DNA from: Lamellibrachia satsuma
Taxonomy: Eukaryota > Annelida > Polychaeta > Sabellida > Siboglinidae
Reading direction: 5' to 3'
Assembly: GCA_033239005.1 (NCBI GenBank)
Contig: BSQZ01000061.1
Span: 485,501-549,500, forward strand
Length of the DNA: 64,000 bases
Under the pieces are notes generated by a model. It searched no databases, was not told the DNA's origin, and saw only the letters and a list, made by a program, of their open reading frames with translations. Shown in pieces: positions 46,001 to 55,440 of this stretch. Numbering within the stretch: the stretch's first letter is position 1; each line of letters starts with the position of its first letter. The position numbers and the translations under genes are program-made.

Positions 46001-49000
46001 CTTTACCTTGATCCCAGAGTTGTCATCTCCTAATTCTTTGTATTTCTCGCATATAACGCGAGCCGCGCACAAAAACCACGATGCTGGCTATACCCTAGCA
46101 GAATCTCTCTTCCAATTCTCTTTAGCACACAACTGCACTAGCAGTATATACAATTATTAGCACTTACAAAACCCATGCCGTTGATACGGGTATAATGGCC
46201 GATGCATTTATTCATATTTAAAATGTTTAACTAATAAATAAAGGAACAGGAAATAATATTCTGATAATAAAAAATAAATGTTTTTTTCGGCGGGAAAAGT
46301 GATCGCTACATCTACATTTTTGCTGGTTCCGTTTCTAGACGATAATTGATCGTATGACGACTTTTTACACTTGCACTACAGCCATCGCGTTTCACAAAGG
46401 TGTAGTGCAATAGTGCGTCTTCATTTTATAGCAGTTTATAATCAATTTACCGTCGTGCGAAGTGAGCTTTCATTCACGCCTCTACGTTGACCGGCAAGTG
46501 CACCAATTATCGCCCATATAAACAACGCCCGGTAGCGTATTGCAACGCTTACTGACTATGACGACACCGTCGGACGAACCGTCCCAATCTTCGCCGTCTA
46601 CTGATACTGCGAACATTTATATTACTGACGCAGACAAAATCGTTGTGAATGAACTTCTCACATTTGTATGCGACAGAATCAAGTCACTTCCGTACGATAT
46701 GATCGTCAAGATAATTGTCGAATTTCATTCCGATGATGAAGTTGCAACTGTTAAGAACATTTTATTCCAAACTGCATTCTCCAACCGTGACTTTCCACGG
46801 CTTATCAAACGAAAGGGCAATGACAAGAAACTGAACAACTTCCAAGACATCTTGAACATTTTCCTTGAGATGCCGGCCCAGTTTGTGCCCTGCTACGTCG
46901 CCAAGGAACTATCCGGCCTTCCACCACTGTCCATGAACTGTTTTGACGTCTCTCACCCATGAAGGACACCGACTCCTTCAAGCTACATCGGTCAATACTC
47001 CAAGAATCCCTCGAAACGTTACTGAAGGCTCAACTTGCTACGTGTCAAGAACGTCACGAAACTGCACCGTCATCAGATTCAGAGAATCGTTATCCTGATT
47101 CTGCCTGTGATGTTTCCGGTAAGGCGGATCTCCACATCAACGGAGAGGCAGATCTACCAGAGATCGACAATGACGACCTGATCCTCCTTGCACGTTTTCA
47201 ACAGGAGAAACCGCCGCCTAAGCCACGCCAGCATAAGGACGCCTCCAGCCGCCTTCAGACGTCTGCCACTGCTCAAGCCAGGTGCGACACATACGCGGGA
47301 ATGACAAAAGATGTTATGGTACGTGGTTACTTTGAGTAAGTGGATATTTGAAGACTCAGAGCAGTCAATTCATAAAGACTTCGAAGCTTATGGTGTTAGT
47401 GCTGTGAATGACCAGCTCCACCTACAGGTTGGACGTCCATATGGTGTTAGTGCTATGAATTATCAGCTCCACCTATATGTTGGACGTCCATATGGTGTTA
47501 GTGCTACGAATGACCAGCTCCTCCTGCAGGTTGGACGTCCATATGGTGTTAGTGCTATGAATGACCAGCTCCACCTATATGTTGGACGTCTATAAGGATA
47601 AGGATAAGGATAAATTTTATTTGTCCCAACAGCAAAAGACATAGATAAATTATATTGAGTGGCAATATAAATTATATAAATACATATGATACATGCACAT
47701 ATAGAACTGTACAATATATAATAGCAACTAATAAATCATCAATAAAAGTAATACATTATGCAACAACAACCAAAAAAAAAAAAAAAAACATTTGCTGTGG
47801 GAAGGGAGACTCCTACTAAGACCAACAATGGTCGCTATCGTAGGAGCCACCCAAACTAACAATAACAATAAACATATATTCCCTATACATATATTTCTAC
47901 ATTAAAAAAGTAGAGAGCATGTTTGGTTTTTTGTCTGTGTCTTACATATAATCAATTTAAGTGTGTGATGATGTGTTGTACTGGTGTGTTTTATGTGTTA
48001 TTTTCGCCTGTACGCGTGTAAGCATGTGTGCAAGTATACAAATTGAAAAGTTTAATTGTGATTGCATGAACTGTGTTATGCTCATTCATAATTTATTTAA
48101 TTTAGTTGGCATATATAGCAATTTAGGAGAGTGCATGTGTCATTATATTTTTGTAGCATGTAATTTTTGGCATAACTTGAAAAGCCTTTCAAACTATGAG
48201 TCACTATCTTGTCTATAACTAAATCAGGGATATTGTTTATAACATGTGGCAAGTTGTATTTAAGAATTTTTTTTGCAAATTCATGTTTAGTTCTGTAAGT
48301 ATGTAGTTCAGTTGTTCTCCTAGTACTATAGTTGTGAATGTATGTATTTGGGGTTATTTGCCAGTTTAAAAAGTAGACAGGTAGATTTTGATGTCTATAT
48401 TTGTAATAAAATTTAAGTTCTTGTAGTTGTAGTAAGTCTTCTACTTTTAGTGTGTTGAGTTTTTTAAAAAGTGGTTCTGTGTGTGAATTGTATTTGCTTA
48501 ATGTTATAATTCGTACTGCTTTCTTTTGTATTTTCACTAATCTGTTTCTTTGATATCCCCATGTCGTAATACAGTAATTAATATGAGGTAATATCAATGC
48601 ATTGTATAACATAATTTTTATTTCTAAAGGTAATACATGTTTTAATCTGTTTAGTATTCCTATATGGTGTTAGTGCTACGAATGACCAGCTCCACCTACA
48701 GGTTGGACGTCCATATGGTGTTAGTGCTATTAATGACCAGCTACACCTACAGGTTGGACGTCCATATGGTGTTAGTTCTACGAATGACCAGCTCCACCTA
48801 CAGGTTGAACGTCCATATGGAGTTAGTGCTATGAATGACCAGCTCCACCTACAGGTTGGACGTCCGTATGGCGGTATTGGTGTACTATGGAGAAAACCTA
48901 TTTCTCATGCAAGTCTGACGTCTTTAATGTATCAAACAGTGTTCGACAAGGTGGGATTTTATCTCCCTACTTATTTGCTGTATACGTTGATGATTTAAGC

Positions 49001-52000
49001 AGTATGTTAAATAGTGCAGGGATAGGTTGTCACATACACAACTGCTGTTCTAGCCATATGTTTTACGCAGATGATTTATGTGTTATTGTGCCTAGTCCCA
49101 GTGGCCTTCTTCAGGCTTTGCTGAATATTTGTGCAAAGTTTCGTTTTGAAAATAGCATTAAATATAATCCCATAAAGTCGATATGATGGTTATAAAACCA
49201 CGTGAATTTCATCTGGAATGTCCAGATATTTATATGAACAAACCTGTATTTGTTAAAAGCTTTTATGGCAGCTTTTATGCCAGGTCTAACAGCATTATCC
49301 GAACATTTCACAACTGTTCCATTGGTGTTAAACTACATATGTTTATGCATAATGTTGTACAATGTATTGTTCCAAAGTCTGGGTAAATCTTAACAAGGGC
49401 ACCTGTTTAAAACTTAAAGTTGCCTACAACAATATGCATAGACTGATCTTAGGATATCACCGATGGGACAGTGGGAGCATCATGTGTGTCGGTAACGCTA
49501 CTGACACATTTGACGCCCTATTGCTCAATCATGTTTATGGTTTTAGAAAACGTATTCTTAATATTGACAATGGCGAGATAAAATGTTTGTACAATTGTAC
49601 AGATATTGTTAATGGGCCCATGTGGACAAGCTGTGCTGAATAACTGTATATTGTAAGATGGTGACTTTATTATCCTTTTTTACATATTTACTTATTAACT
49701 TTTTAAATTTATAAACTTATTTTATTTTTATCTATTTATATTTCTAACTTATTTACTTTTAAAATCTATGTATATTTTATATCTATTTGTTTGTACCGAT
49801 TGTTTATGGGTGTTTTTACCTGAAATAAATGTATTCATATTCGTATTCGTAAACATTCACATTGGAGTTATGAATAATTTTAGGTAACAACTGAAAGTTC
49901 TTTATGCATTGTTGATTTTCTGTAAATTAATCTGGTTGATTCCTGACCACAATAATAATTAAAGCGCTATAAGAGGGATGTTACGTCACACGTGTTCCTC
50001 TCCCTCGCATTTCGTTTCATTAATTGAACACGCATGATAAGTAAATAATTATGATATCTTTGAAAGTTTTTGTTATGAATATATTTCATTGTGAGTGTTT
50101 CGAGCGTGGAATTGACAGATTTCTAAAAATATACACCAATCATTCTCCAGCGACTCCGGCCAACCTTCTGTGCAAACGAGTTGGTACAACACCAATTGTC
50201 TTCTTGGGCGGACTGCTTCTCAATATTGGCTATGCAATGATAGCGTTTGTAACGAAGCTTTGGATGATGTACTTCACTTACGGACTTCTAATGGGTACGT
50301 GCATGCTAGAATATGTAAGCATATCGTATATAGCCAATGCATATTTGTGTTGTATTATATATTAGTTATATTTGCACCATGCCCATCTTCCAATAATATA
50401 TGATATATTAACCGTTTATAATGTATCCAATTAATGTTGTTTGTGGTAAGCACTGCGATTATTTCAGGTGTTGGGGCTGGTCTTTGCTACGGACCGAGCA
50501 TAGTAATTATCGGCATATATTTCGAAAAACGAAGAGCACTTGCCAACGGAATAGCATTCGGCGCCTCATCTTTTGGGGTTTTCATCTTTCCGCCACTGAT
50601 ACAATACTGCCTGGACTCTTACGGATTACAGGGTACACTTCTCATCATGGGTGGAGTAATGTTTCACATCAGCGCAGCCGGGATGCTCTATCGTCTGCCA
50701 AAATTATACCAAATTCAAAGAGAATTGTCGATGAGGCAAATAATACACCGGTCTGGTGAAAGGAATATACACCAATCTAAAGAATCCGGACTGGAATGTG
50801 TTGCATCGGATATTGAAGCACCACACAGGTCTCTTGAACATTCCAGAGTAACGTCAACTTCTAACAGCAGTCCTGTATCTGCGGAAGTATGTCATGGCAC
50901 AACATGTGGCAATAATGACATTAATCGTGCTTCTGATTTTGCAAGCCCGGATGTGTCCAAAGTTACGCAGGAATACGACGGCGCTGCAACTACACAAGAT
51001 TCAGACAACCTGGACACTGAAGGAAGCTGTAGGTCTACTTCTGACACGATGACGTGTACAAATGCAGAAGTACGTACTTTGTCCGTGTCTAGTTTGGACA
51101 CTCGAAGCGTCGCCAAGATCAGTCCCGAAAGTACTCAGGTACAGAAAACTCCGTCTCAGTGGAACATACTAAAGAATCCACTTTTGTATATCTACGCATT
51201 AACATTGCCTCTGACTCACAGCAGCTTCGTAAACTGCTCTGTGATGGTGTATCCGTATGCCACAGATATTGGTATTTCGATTTTCAAAGGCGTCTTCCTC
51301 GTATCCATCTTGGGCATTTCCAGAGGGATTTCCAGCTTCCTCAGCGGATTCTTTTCCGATTTTAACTTTGTAGAGAAGAAACACATATATCTGGCAGCGA
51401 CACTTGTCAACGGAATCGCGATATGTGTGTTGCCGCTGATGAAACAGTACGTGTATCTGGCCATCATGTCTGGATTATGTGGTTTCTTCTCTGCCGCGGT
51501 CATTGTGTTAGCTCCAGTCCTGGTCGCCGAGGAGTTAGGAACTGCCAACCTCCCAGTCGCGTTCGGCGTCGTGTACGGGTAAGTATTGATTCTATTTACA
51601 CTCTGGCTGGATGCAATGACAAACATCTCACCAAGTAAATGTATATAGCCAGGGTGGAAAATAAATTATCGTGTATATTTGATCGCCCTTCGCCTTGCAT
51701 TAGTAACCTGCTGCTTATATCTGGCGATTTTGATTGTTTATGACATTGCTTACGTCGTCGATATGACAACGTCATATTCGTTTTTAATATATATCAATTT
51801 CAAGATTAGCTGAAACTTACATAACGATTTTATTGAGAGATTAACAGCGATGCATTTTACGTGTATTATCTAAAGGTTTTCTTGCTGGCTTTATATGCAT
51901 TTCGAATATGCTCTATACTAATAACATGGGTAGCTATTTGCCTGTGAAGAAGGTAATATACTACGCTTTACACATATATTATGTTTATGTATACAACGTC

Positions 52001-52082
52001 TACACATTTTGACAAGCGCACGCACACGCACACGCACACGCACACGCTCACGCACACACACACACACGCACGCACACACACA

Positions 52083-52140
<58 letters not shown>

Positions 52141-52192
52141 GTCTGTCTGTCTGTCTGTCTGTATCTCTGTCTCTGTCTCTCTCTCTCTCCCT

Positions 52193-52236
<44 letters not shown>

Positions 52237-52249
52237 GTGTGTCTGTCTC

Positions 52250-52347
<98 letters not shown>

Positions 52348-53858
52348 CCTCTTTCCCAAATGTATAATATATAATGTAATATGTTTAAAGTATGTTCGTT
52401 GTATTCGCAGCACATCGGGATTCGTCTTTTTGGGATACGGTGTCCTAATGGGTGAGTTAATACTGACATATGTTCACAAAAAAAGCCTTTTAACAATATT
52501 TAACAAGATTGCCATCCAAGGTAAAGGCTCATATGGCAAGTGGACAAGGAAGTAATTGGCTTTTCGAGAGTCCGTTATTCGTTAGATAAAACGTTTTCAG
52601 TTTAGAATAGCACTTACGTTTTATTAGTCAATATAAGAAAGCAAATGCATGTTAAAATGCGAAACAAAAGTCATGGTTCTGGGGCTATGCTCCTGATAGG
52701 TTTTCTTGGTGAACCACTGGTGTGATATTCTTAATTGTAGTTACAAATGGTTATGTTTTAGTGACTCTCTTAGGAGCATAAACCGAAAACCATGACTTTT
52801 GTTTCGCTTTAAATATTTGCATACATGTCCTACAACATTTCTTGGGTTAGCTAAATCTTTTCTTGTTATTCTTATATTCATAATTACGTGTGTTGTTTCG
52901 TGAATATATTACGCAACATGCTTATGTATGAATGTGTGTATGTACGTATGTATGTGTGTATGTACGTATGCATGTATGTATGTATTTATGTATGTAAGAA
53001 TGTATGTAAGTAAGTATGTATGTATGTATGTATGTATGTATGTATGTATGTATGTATGTATATATGATATGTTACTCCTCCTAGACTCTTTGCATATCGG
53101 GCACCAAACTTTCAGGGATACTTCTACGACACCAAGTTACCCCGTCCGGAGGATGAGAATTTTTGCTAGTTCTAATAGCAGACGTTTATGTGCTGGCACT
53201 GAGGTTGCGGGGATGTTACTCGTAGCGCACGGCAAAGGGGACGATCCTCCCTCTCTCTAAGAATTAATTCTTAGAATGAGGCCAAGCCACCTCCATAGAT
53301 ATATCCAAACAGATAACACACAGCTGTCAACGCGCGTTCTCGATCGCTTTCAAAATGATTAAAATGTCAGACGGATCCTCAGAACGAGGTAGCCTTGTGT
53401 TATCTGGATGGATACATCACTACTTTGTTTACATAGTAAATGCTCTAGACCAATCAGGCAGTGTCATTACGGTTTACGAACGTCGAGTGGATACCAGTAC
53501 GGCTAGCCGTTGTATTAAAATAATATCTTCTCGATTCTACATGGAGTAAACCCAACCAAAAATGTGTAACAAATAATCAATATGAGTCAGCAATCCGATC
53601 AGAATAATAATAAGCATAATCAGCATAAAGTGTTGCAACTAAGAAAATAAATGTTGCAACTTAGAAATATAAAATAATATTTACCGGAATGTAAACATGT
53701 CGCTACATGTTGTTATGTGTTTGTTTTCTTCAGGGTTCCTGCGAGATGTCACGGGGCAGTGGAACGACTCGTTCTTTGCTGCGGGTTCTTTGGTATTAGT
53801 CTCTGCCACCATATACCTCGCTGAACCGTGGGTTTACAGATACGGACACAAACGCACT

Positions 53859-53900
<42 letters not shown>

Positions 53901-53906
53901 GCATAG
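32772..53906 (+). CDS. MCT-like transporter gene B (SLC16 family)
   Basis: Reconstructed exons: 32772-32841, 36592-36738, 50151-50294, 50468-51578, 52411-52451 and 53734-53906. They join in phase with GT/AG at each junction, giving 561 codons. The N-terminal motif is PKDKGWAW, and the TM4-TM5 block is [21 protein letters not shown] long Ser/Thr/Asp-rich cytoplasmic loop (roughly residues 215-335) separates the two six-helix halves, and the tail is a Ser-Asp dipeptide repeat. The predicted role is plasma-membrane transport of a monocarboxylate or related solute; the substrate is unknown. An alternative first exon lies at 33179-33242. Intron 2 is about 13.4 kb and holds the BEL/Pao element. A candidate AATAAA is at 54478-54483. 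It is a close paralogue of gene A, which points the other way. Confidence 0.85.
33179..33242 (+). CDS. Gene B alternative exon 1b (duplicated first exon)
   Basis: A 64-nt second copy of exon 1 has an ATG in the same TTGCAACATGCACGA context and a GTAAAA donor in phase 1. It encodes [17 protein letters not shown] plus TCLLG, two residues shorter, and has lost the acidic residue before Lys-Gly-Trp. Flanking intron sequence is also similar to that of exon 1a, so the duplication includes intron DNA. It could be spliced to exon 2 as an alternative start. Confidence 0.65.
33462..33550 (+). repeat. (CT)n microsatellite
   Basis: A pure CT tract with one TTT interruption, followed by a short AT run, directly upstream of the L2-like LINE fragment in gene B intron 1. 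Confidence 0.95.
33565..34745 (+). mobile_element. L2-like LINE fragment with 3' tail
   Basis: The plus strand gives [14 protein letters not shown] (YADD catalytic box), then [19 protein letters not shown], then [19 protein letters not shown] and [20 protein letters not shown]. The last piece is the [21 protein letters not shown] region. Stops and small deletions break it. About 34650-34745 shows an AAAGCGC... GATATAAATACTTTATTATT tail, the typical L2 3' end. It lies in gene B intron 1. Confidence 0.8.
34880..36290 (+). mobile_element. CR1-like LINE, copy 2 (plus)
   Basis: It starts within the pol frame at [20 protein letters not shown] and continues through [88 protein letters not shown] and FVDDTKVF. 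It ends with [15 protein letters not shown] and the shared 3' end. Several stops and a deletion in YRPVSLTS make it inactive. It is in gene B intron 1, about 300 bp before exon 2, and is the inverted twin of 28289-29577. Confidence 0.85.
36291..36591. other. Intron 1 remainder before exon 2
   Basis: No feature beyond a small hairpin-like GTCTTCGCCGAAGACTCTTC near 36450. Confidence 0.35.
36592..36738 (+). CDS. Gene B exon 2
   Basis: This 147-nt exon has acceptor GTCCACAG and donor GTGAGT. It encodes [39 protein letters not shown] and the start of TM2. Same length and phase as gene A exon 2. Confidence 0.85.
36739..37727. other. Gene B intron 2, left part
   Basis: An (AT)n tract at about 36971-36998. 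From about 37100 to 37570 the sequence is pyrimidine-rich and GC-richer, with several overlapping ORFs of up to 99 codons. None resembles a known protein and none has support. Confidence 0.35.
37733..38216 (-). repeat. BEL/Pao 3' LTR
   Basis: 484 bp, starting TGTAGCGG and ending CTTACA on the plus strand (so TG...CA ends on either strand). It is nearly identical to the split LTR at 44318-46168, apart from scattered substitutions and a missing ATGCATCTGCCAGATGGCGC-type segment in the other copy. Confidence 0.93.
38361..39851 (-). pseudogene. BEL/Pao integrase and C-terminal domain (frame-broken)
   Basis: Segment 39441-39851 ends with [19 protein letters not shown], the zinc-binding HH part. 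Segment 39109-39462 has [10 protein letters not shown] and [13 protein letters not shown] (first catalytic Asp region). About 39080-39100 encodes SDRGTNF (second Asp), and 38540-39028 has [12 protein letters not shown] (catalytic Glu). Segment 38361-38657 gives [20 protein letters not shown], the DUF5641-like tail. At least three frame changes separate these pieces. Confidence 0.9.
40021..41325 (-). pseudogene. BEL/Pao reverse transcriptase and RNase H
   Basis: An open 434-codon segment: [12 protein letters not shown] (reverse transcriptase motif A), [26 protein letters not shown] (catalytic YxDD-type box), [29 protein letters not shown]. RNase H follows with [42 protein letters not shown] and [15 protein letters not shown]. 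This part is well preserved, but it is separated from the upstream piece by a stop and a frame break. Confidence 0.92.
41380..41655 (-). pseudogene. BEL/Pao reverse transcriptase N-terminal part
   Basis: Reads [39 protein letters not shown] and FDCSAE, the conserved lead-in of BEL reverse transcriptases (PHH.V..P..KIRVVFD). It ends at a stop just before the next segment. Confidence 0.9.
41709..42839 (-). pseudogene. BEL/Pao zinc knuckle and aspartic protease
   Basis: The N-terminal part has [34 protein letters not shown] and GGLHPTLLH, the BEL Gag zinc-knuckle set. The protease follows as [14 protein letters not shown] (active-site DDQSxxTFI of BEL) with [15 protein letters not shown] and [12 protein letters not shown]. 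The 376-codon frame is open. Confidence 0.92.
42854..43546 (-). pseudogene. BEL/Pao Gag (DUF1759-like)
   Basis: Reads [20 protein letters not shown], then [20 protein letters not shown] and [16 protein letters not shown]. This is the DUF1759 pattern (P.F.GD...Y..W...F) of Pao/BEL Gag. It ends before the zinc knuckle in another frame. Confidence 0.88.
43647..44261 (-). pseudogene. BEL/Pao Gag N-terminal coiled coil
   Basis: 204 codons with a Ser-rich start and then a strong heptad region (QLELEMARR-like: [39 protein letters not shown]). This is usual upstream of DUF1759 in BEL elements. It is separated from the next Gag part by a stop or frame break. Confidence 0.8.
44318..46168 (-). repeat. 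BEL/Pao 5' LTR, interrupted by a LINE
   Basis: LTR parts at 44318-44589 and about 45980-46168 align with the two halves of the LTR at 37733-38216. The LINE occupies the middle. The 3' half lacks about 24 bp that is present in the other LTR. Confidence 0.92.
44590..45979 (-). mobile_element. LINE inserted into the BEL 5' LTR
   Basis: The minus strand gives [20 protein letters not shown] and [10 protein letters not shown] (reverse-transcriptase motifs), then [55 protein letters not shown] and [19 protein letters not shown], with 44770-45474 open. It is a Jockey/CR1-type LINE with a truncated 5' end. Its 3' end has a tandem GGTCTCAAGTGGTCTCAAGT-type 10-bp repeat. Younger than the BEL element, since it splits its LTR. 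Confidence 0.88.
46540..47339 (+). pseudogene. LINE ORF1 (family X, copy 2), stop-interrupted
   Basis: Likely start at [12 protein letters not shown] (46558). Then [20 protein letters not shown], an [16 protein letters not shown] segment, [14 protein letters not shown] and [21 protein letters not shown] stop at 46960-46962 splits it from [20 protein letters not shown] and the acidic/proline-rich end. ORF1 proteins of this kind are thought to bind LINE RNA. No zinc knuckle is seen. Confidence 0.75.
47390..48870 (+). repeat. 51-bp in-frame tandem repeat in LINE endonuclease, split by a LINE
   Basis: Units of 51 bp (GGTGTTAGTGCTATGAATGA, CCAGCTCCACCTACAGGTTG, GACGTCCATAT) run at 47393-47595 (4 units) and 48661-48870 (4 units). 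Each reads [17 protein letters not shown]. The last unit leads into [10 protein letters not shown], the true endonuclease strand. Confidence 0.9.
47596..48660 (-). mobile_element. LINE inserted within the family X 51-bp array
   Basis: An open minus-strand ORF at 48097-48612 reads [57 protein letters not shown] and [15 protein letters not shown], the C-terminal third of a LINE polyprotein. The 3' tail at 47596-47620 is (TTATCC)n on the minus strand. It interrupts the 51-bp array and is therefore younger. Confidence 0.85.
48887..49643 (+). pseudogene. LINE reverse-transcriptase part (family X, copy 2)
   Basis: Reads [40 protein letters not shown] (catalytic FYADD box), a stop and frame break, [20 protein letters not shown], another break, then [17 protein letters not shown] and [16 protein letters not shown]. 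The part before SCKSDVFN is missing; it is joined directly to the endonuclease start, indicating an internal deletion. Confidence 0.8.
49853..50150. other. Gene B intron 2, right end
   Basis: Short AT-rich remainder between the LINE and exon 3, ending with the TTCTCCAG acceptor. An AAAGCGCTATAAGAGG tail-like piece lies at about 49962. Confidence 0.4.
50151..50294 (+). CDS. Gene B exon 3
   Basis: This 144-nt exon has acceptor TTCTCCAG and donor GTACGT. It encodes [20 protein letters not shown] and the helix ending LLMG. Same length and phase as gene A exon 3. Confidence 0.85.
50468..51578 (+). CDS. Gene B exon 4 (main exon)
   Basis: This 1111-nt exon has acceptor ATTTCAG and donor GTAAGT. 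It contains [22 protein letters not shown]4-TM6, the hydrophilic loop, TM7 ([18 protein letters not shown]), the [18 protein letters not shown] loop and helices up to [16 protein letters not shown]. The sequence is diverged from gene A in the loop but alignable in all membrane segments. Confidence 0.9.
51579..52005. other. Gene B intron 4, left part
   Basis: AT-rich sequence with no recognised feature. Confidence 0.4.
52010..52346 (+). repeat. Compound (CA)n-(CT)n-(GTCT)n-(AT)n microsatellite
   Basis: Starts with CGCACA repeats, then CT runs broken by GTCT and CCCT variants, then an AT tract (about 52306-52344). It lies in intron 4 of gene B; ORFs through it are artefacts. Confidence 0.95.
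52411..52451 (+). CDS. Gene B exon 5 (41-nt small exon)
   Basis: Acceptor TATTCGCAG, donor GTGAGT. It encodes [13 protein letters not shown] and split codons at both ends. Identical length to gene A exon 5; part of TM11. Confidence 0.8.
52492..52575 (-). mobile_element. CR1-like LINE 3'-end fragment, copy 4
   Basis: About 80 bp matches the 3' UTR of the CR1-like family (GCCATCCAAGG, then GTGGACAAGGAAGTAATTGG on the plus strand), including the TTAACAAGATT tail unit. It is in intron 5 of gene B, just after exon 5. Confidence 0.65.
52650..52815. mobile_element. Fold-back / MITE-like element in gene B intron 5
   Basis: Inverted arms start GCGAAACAAAAGTCATGGTT (left, about 52659) and match the reverse complement of the right end, AACCATGACTTTTGTTTCGC (about 52787-52806). 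The first 20 bp are perfect and a further 16 bp or so are imperfect. The inner loop is about 80 bp. TTAAA-like bases flank both ends. Confidence 0.6.
52925..53062 (+). repeat. (TATG)n microsatellite
   Basis: TATG/TACG-type tetranucleotide repeats, cleaner at the right end, in gene B intron 5. Confidence 0.95.
53063..53733. other. Gene B intron 5, right part
   Basis: No supported feature. A perfect AGAATTAATTCT palindrome is at about 53260. Confidence 0.4.
53734..53906 (+). CDS. Gene B exon 6 (terminal, Ser-Asp tail)
   Basis: Acceptor TTCTTCAG. It encodes [19 protein letters not shown]12, [12 protein letters not shown] and then seven Ser-Asp pairs from an (AGCGAC)n tract, ending DA and TAG at 53904-53906. 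The tail is longer than that of gene A because of the hexanucleotide repeat. Confidence 0.85.
53861..53901 (+). repeat. (AGCGAC)n coding hexanucleotide repeat
   Basis: About seven copies of AGCGAC in the last exon of gene B encode the Ser-Asp tail. It is followed within 15 bp by the (AT)n tract. Confidence 0.9.
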
Positions 53907-54680
<774 letters not shown>

Positions 54681-54681
54681 A

Positions 54682-54834
<153 letters not shown>

Positions 54835-54924
54835 TACAGAGATAGAGGGGGAGAGAGGGGGAGAGAGAGGGAGAGAGAGGGAGAGCCAGATACAGCAAAC
54901 ATACAGAGAGAGAGAGAGACAGAC

Positions 54925-54959
<35 letters not shown>

Positions 54960-55046
54960 GGGACAGAGAGACAGAGAAAGACAAAGAGATAGAGCGAGAG
55001 AGGGAGAGAGAGGGGGAGGGACGGACAGACAGACAGAGAGTGAGAG

Positions 55047-55096
<50 letters not shown>

Positions 55097-55440
55097 CATA
55101 CAGAGACAGAGAGACGCAGAGAAAGACATATATAAGCAGATAGAGAGGGGAGATAGGGAGGGAGGACGGATATACAGACAGAGAGTGAGAGAGAGGGGAG
55201 AGAGAGAGGGAGAGAGAGAGGAAGGGAGAGAGAGAGGGGAGAGAGAGATAGAGGGAGGAGGGAGGACAGAGAGAGGTAGAGAGAGAGAGAGAGAGTGAGA
55301 GAGAGAGAGGTAGAGAGACTGAGAGACGGAGAGACAGAGCGAAACAGGAAGAGACACAGAGAGAGAGAGAAAGAAATGGAAAGGATGGGATGGGAGGGGG
55401 AGGGGAGGGGAGAGAGCGTAGAAGATTTGAAGGAGGATCC
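54835..55440 (+). repeat. Purine-rich (GA)n/(GACA)n tract of about 600 bp
   Basis: Almost entirely G and A with ACAGACAG blocks. It is not one clean microsatellite but a mosaic of GAGAGG, GACA and GGGAGA units. The long minus-strand Ser/Leu-rich ORFs are artefacts. Confidence 0.95.

Larger units (their letters stand above)
37728..46173 (-). mobile_element. BEL/Pao LTR retrotransposon with 5-bp target-site duplication
   Basis: Two LTRs enclose gag-pol on the minus strand, and the whole is flanked by AAACC on both sides (37728-37732 and 46169-46173). Order of domains from the high coordinate: coiled-coil Gag N-terminus, DUF1759-type Gag, zinc knuckle, aspartic protease, reverse transcriptase, RNase H, integrase and DUF5641-like end. 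This order is that of BEL/Pao. Several frame breaks (for example between 43546 and 43647, near 41325-41380 and near 39441) make it non-functional. One LTR is interrupted by a younger LINE. It sits in intron 2 of gene B in antisense orientation. Confidence 0.95.
46290..49852 (+). mobile_element. LINE (family X, copy 2) with ORF1, EN repeats and RT
   Basis: The plus strand holds an ORF1 (46540-47339), an endonuclease start carrying a 51-bp tandem repeat (47390-47595 and 48661-48870), and a reverse-transcriptase piece (48887-49643). A 3' tail follows with ATTCGTATTCGT near 49850. Most of the endonuclease and the first part of the reverse transcriptase are deleted. A second LINE is inserted at 47596-48660. 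It lies in gene B intron 2, next to the BEL element. Confidence 0.8.
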
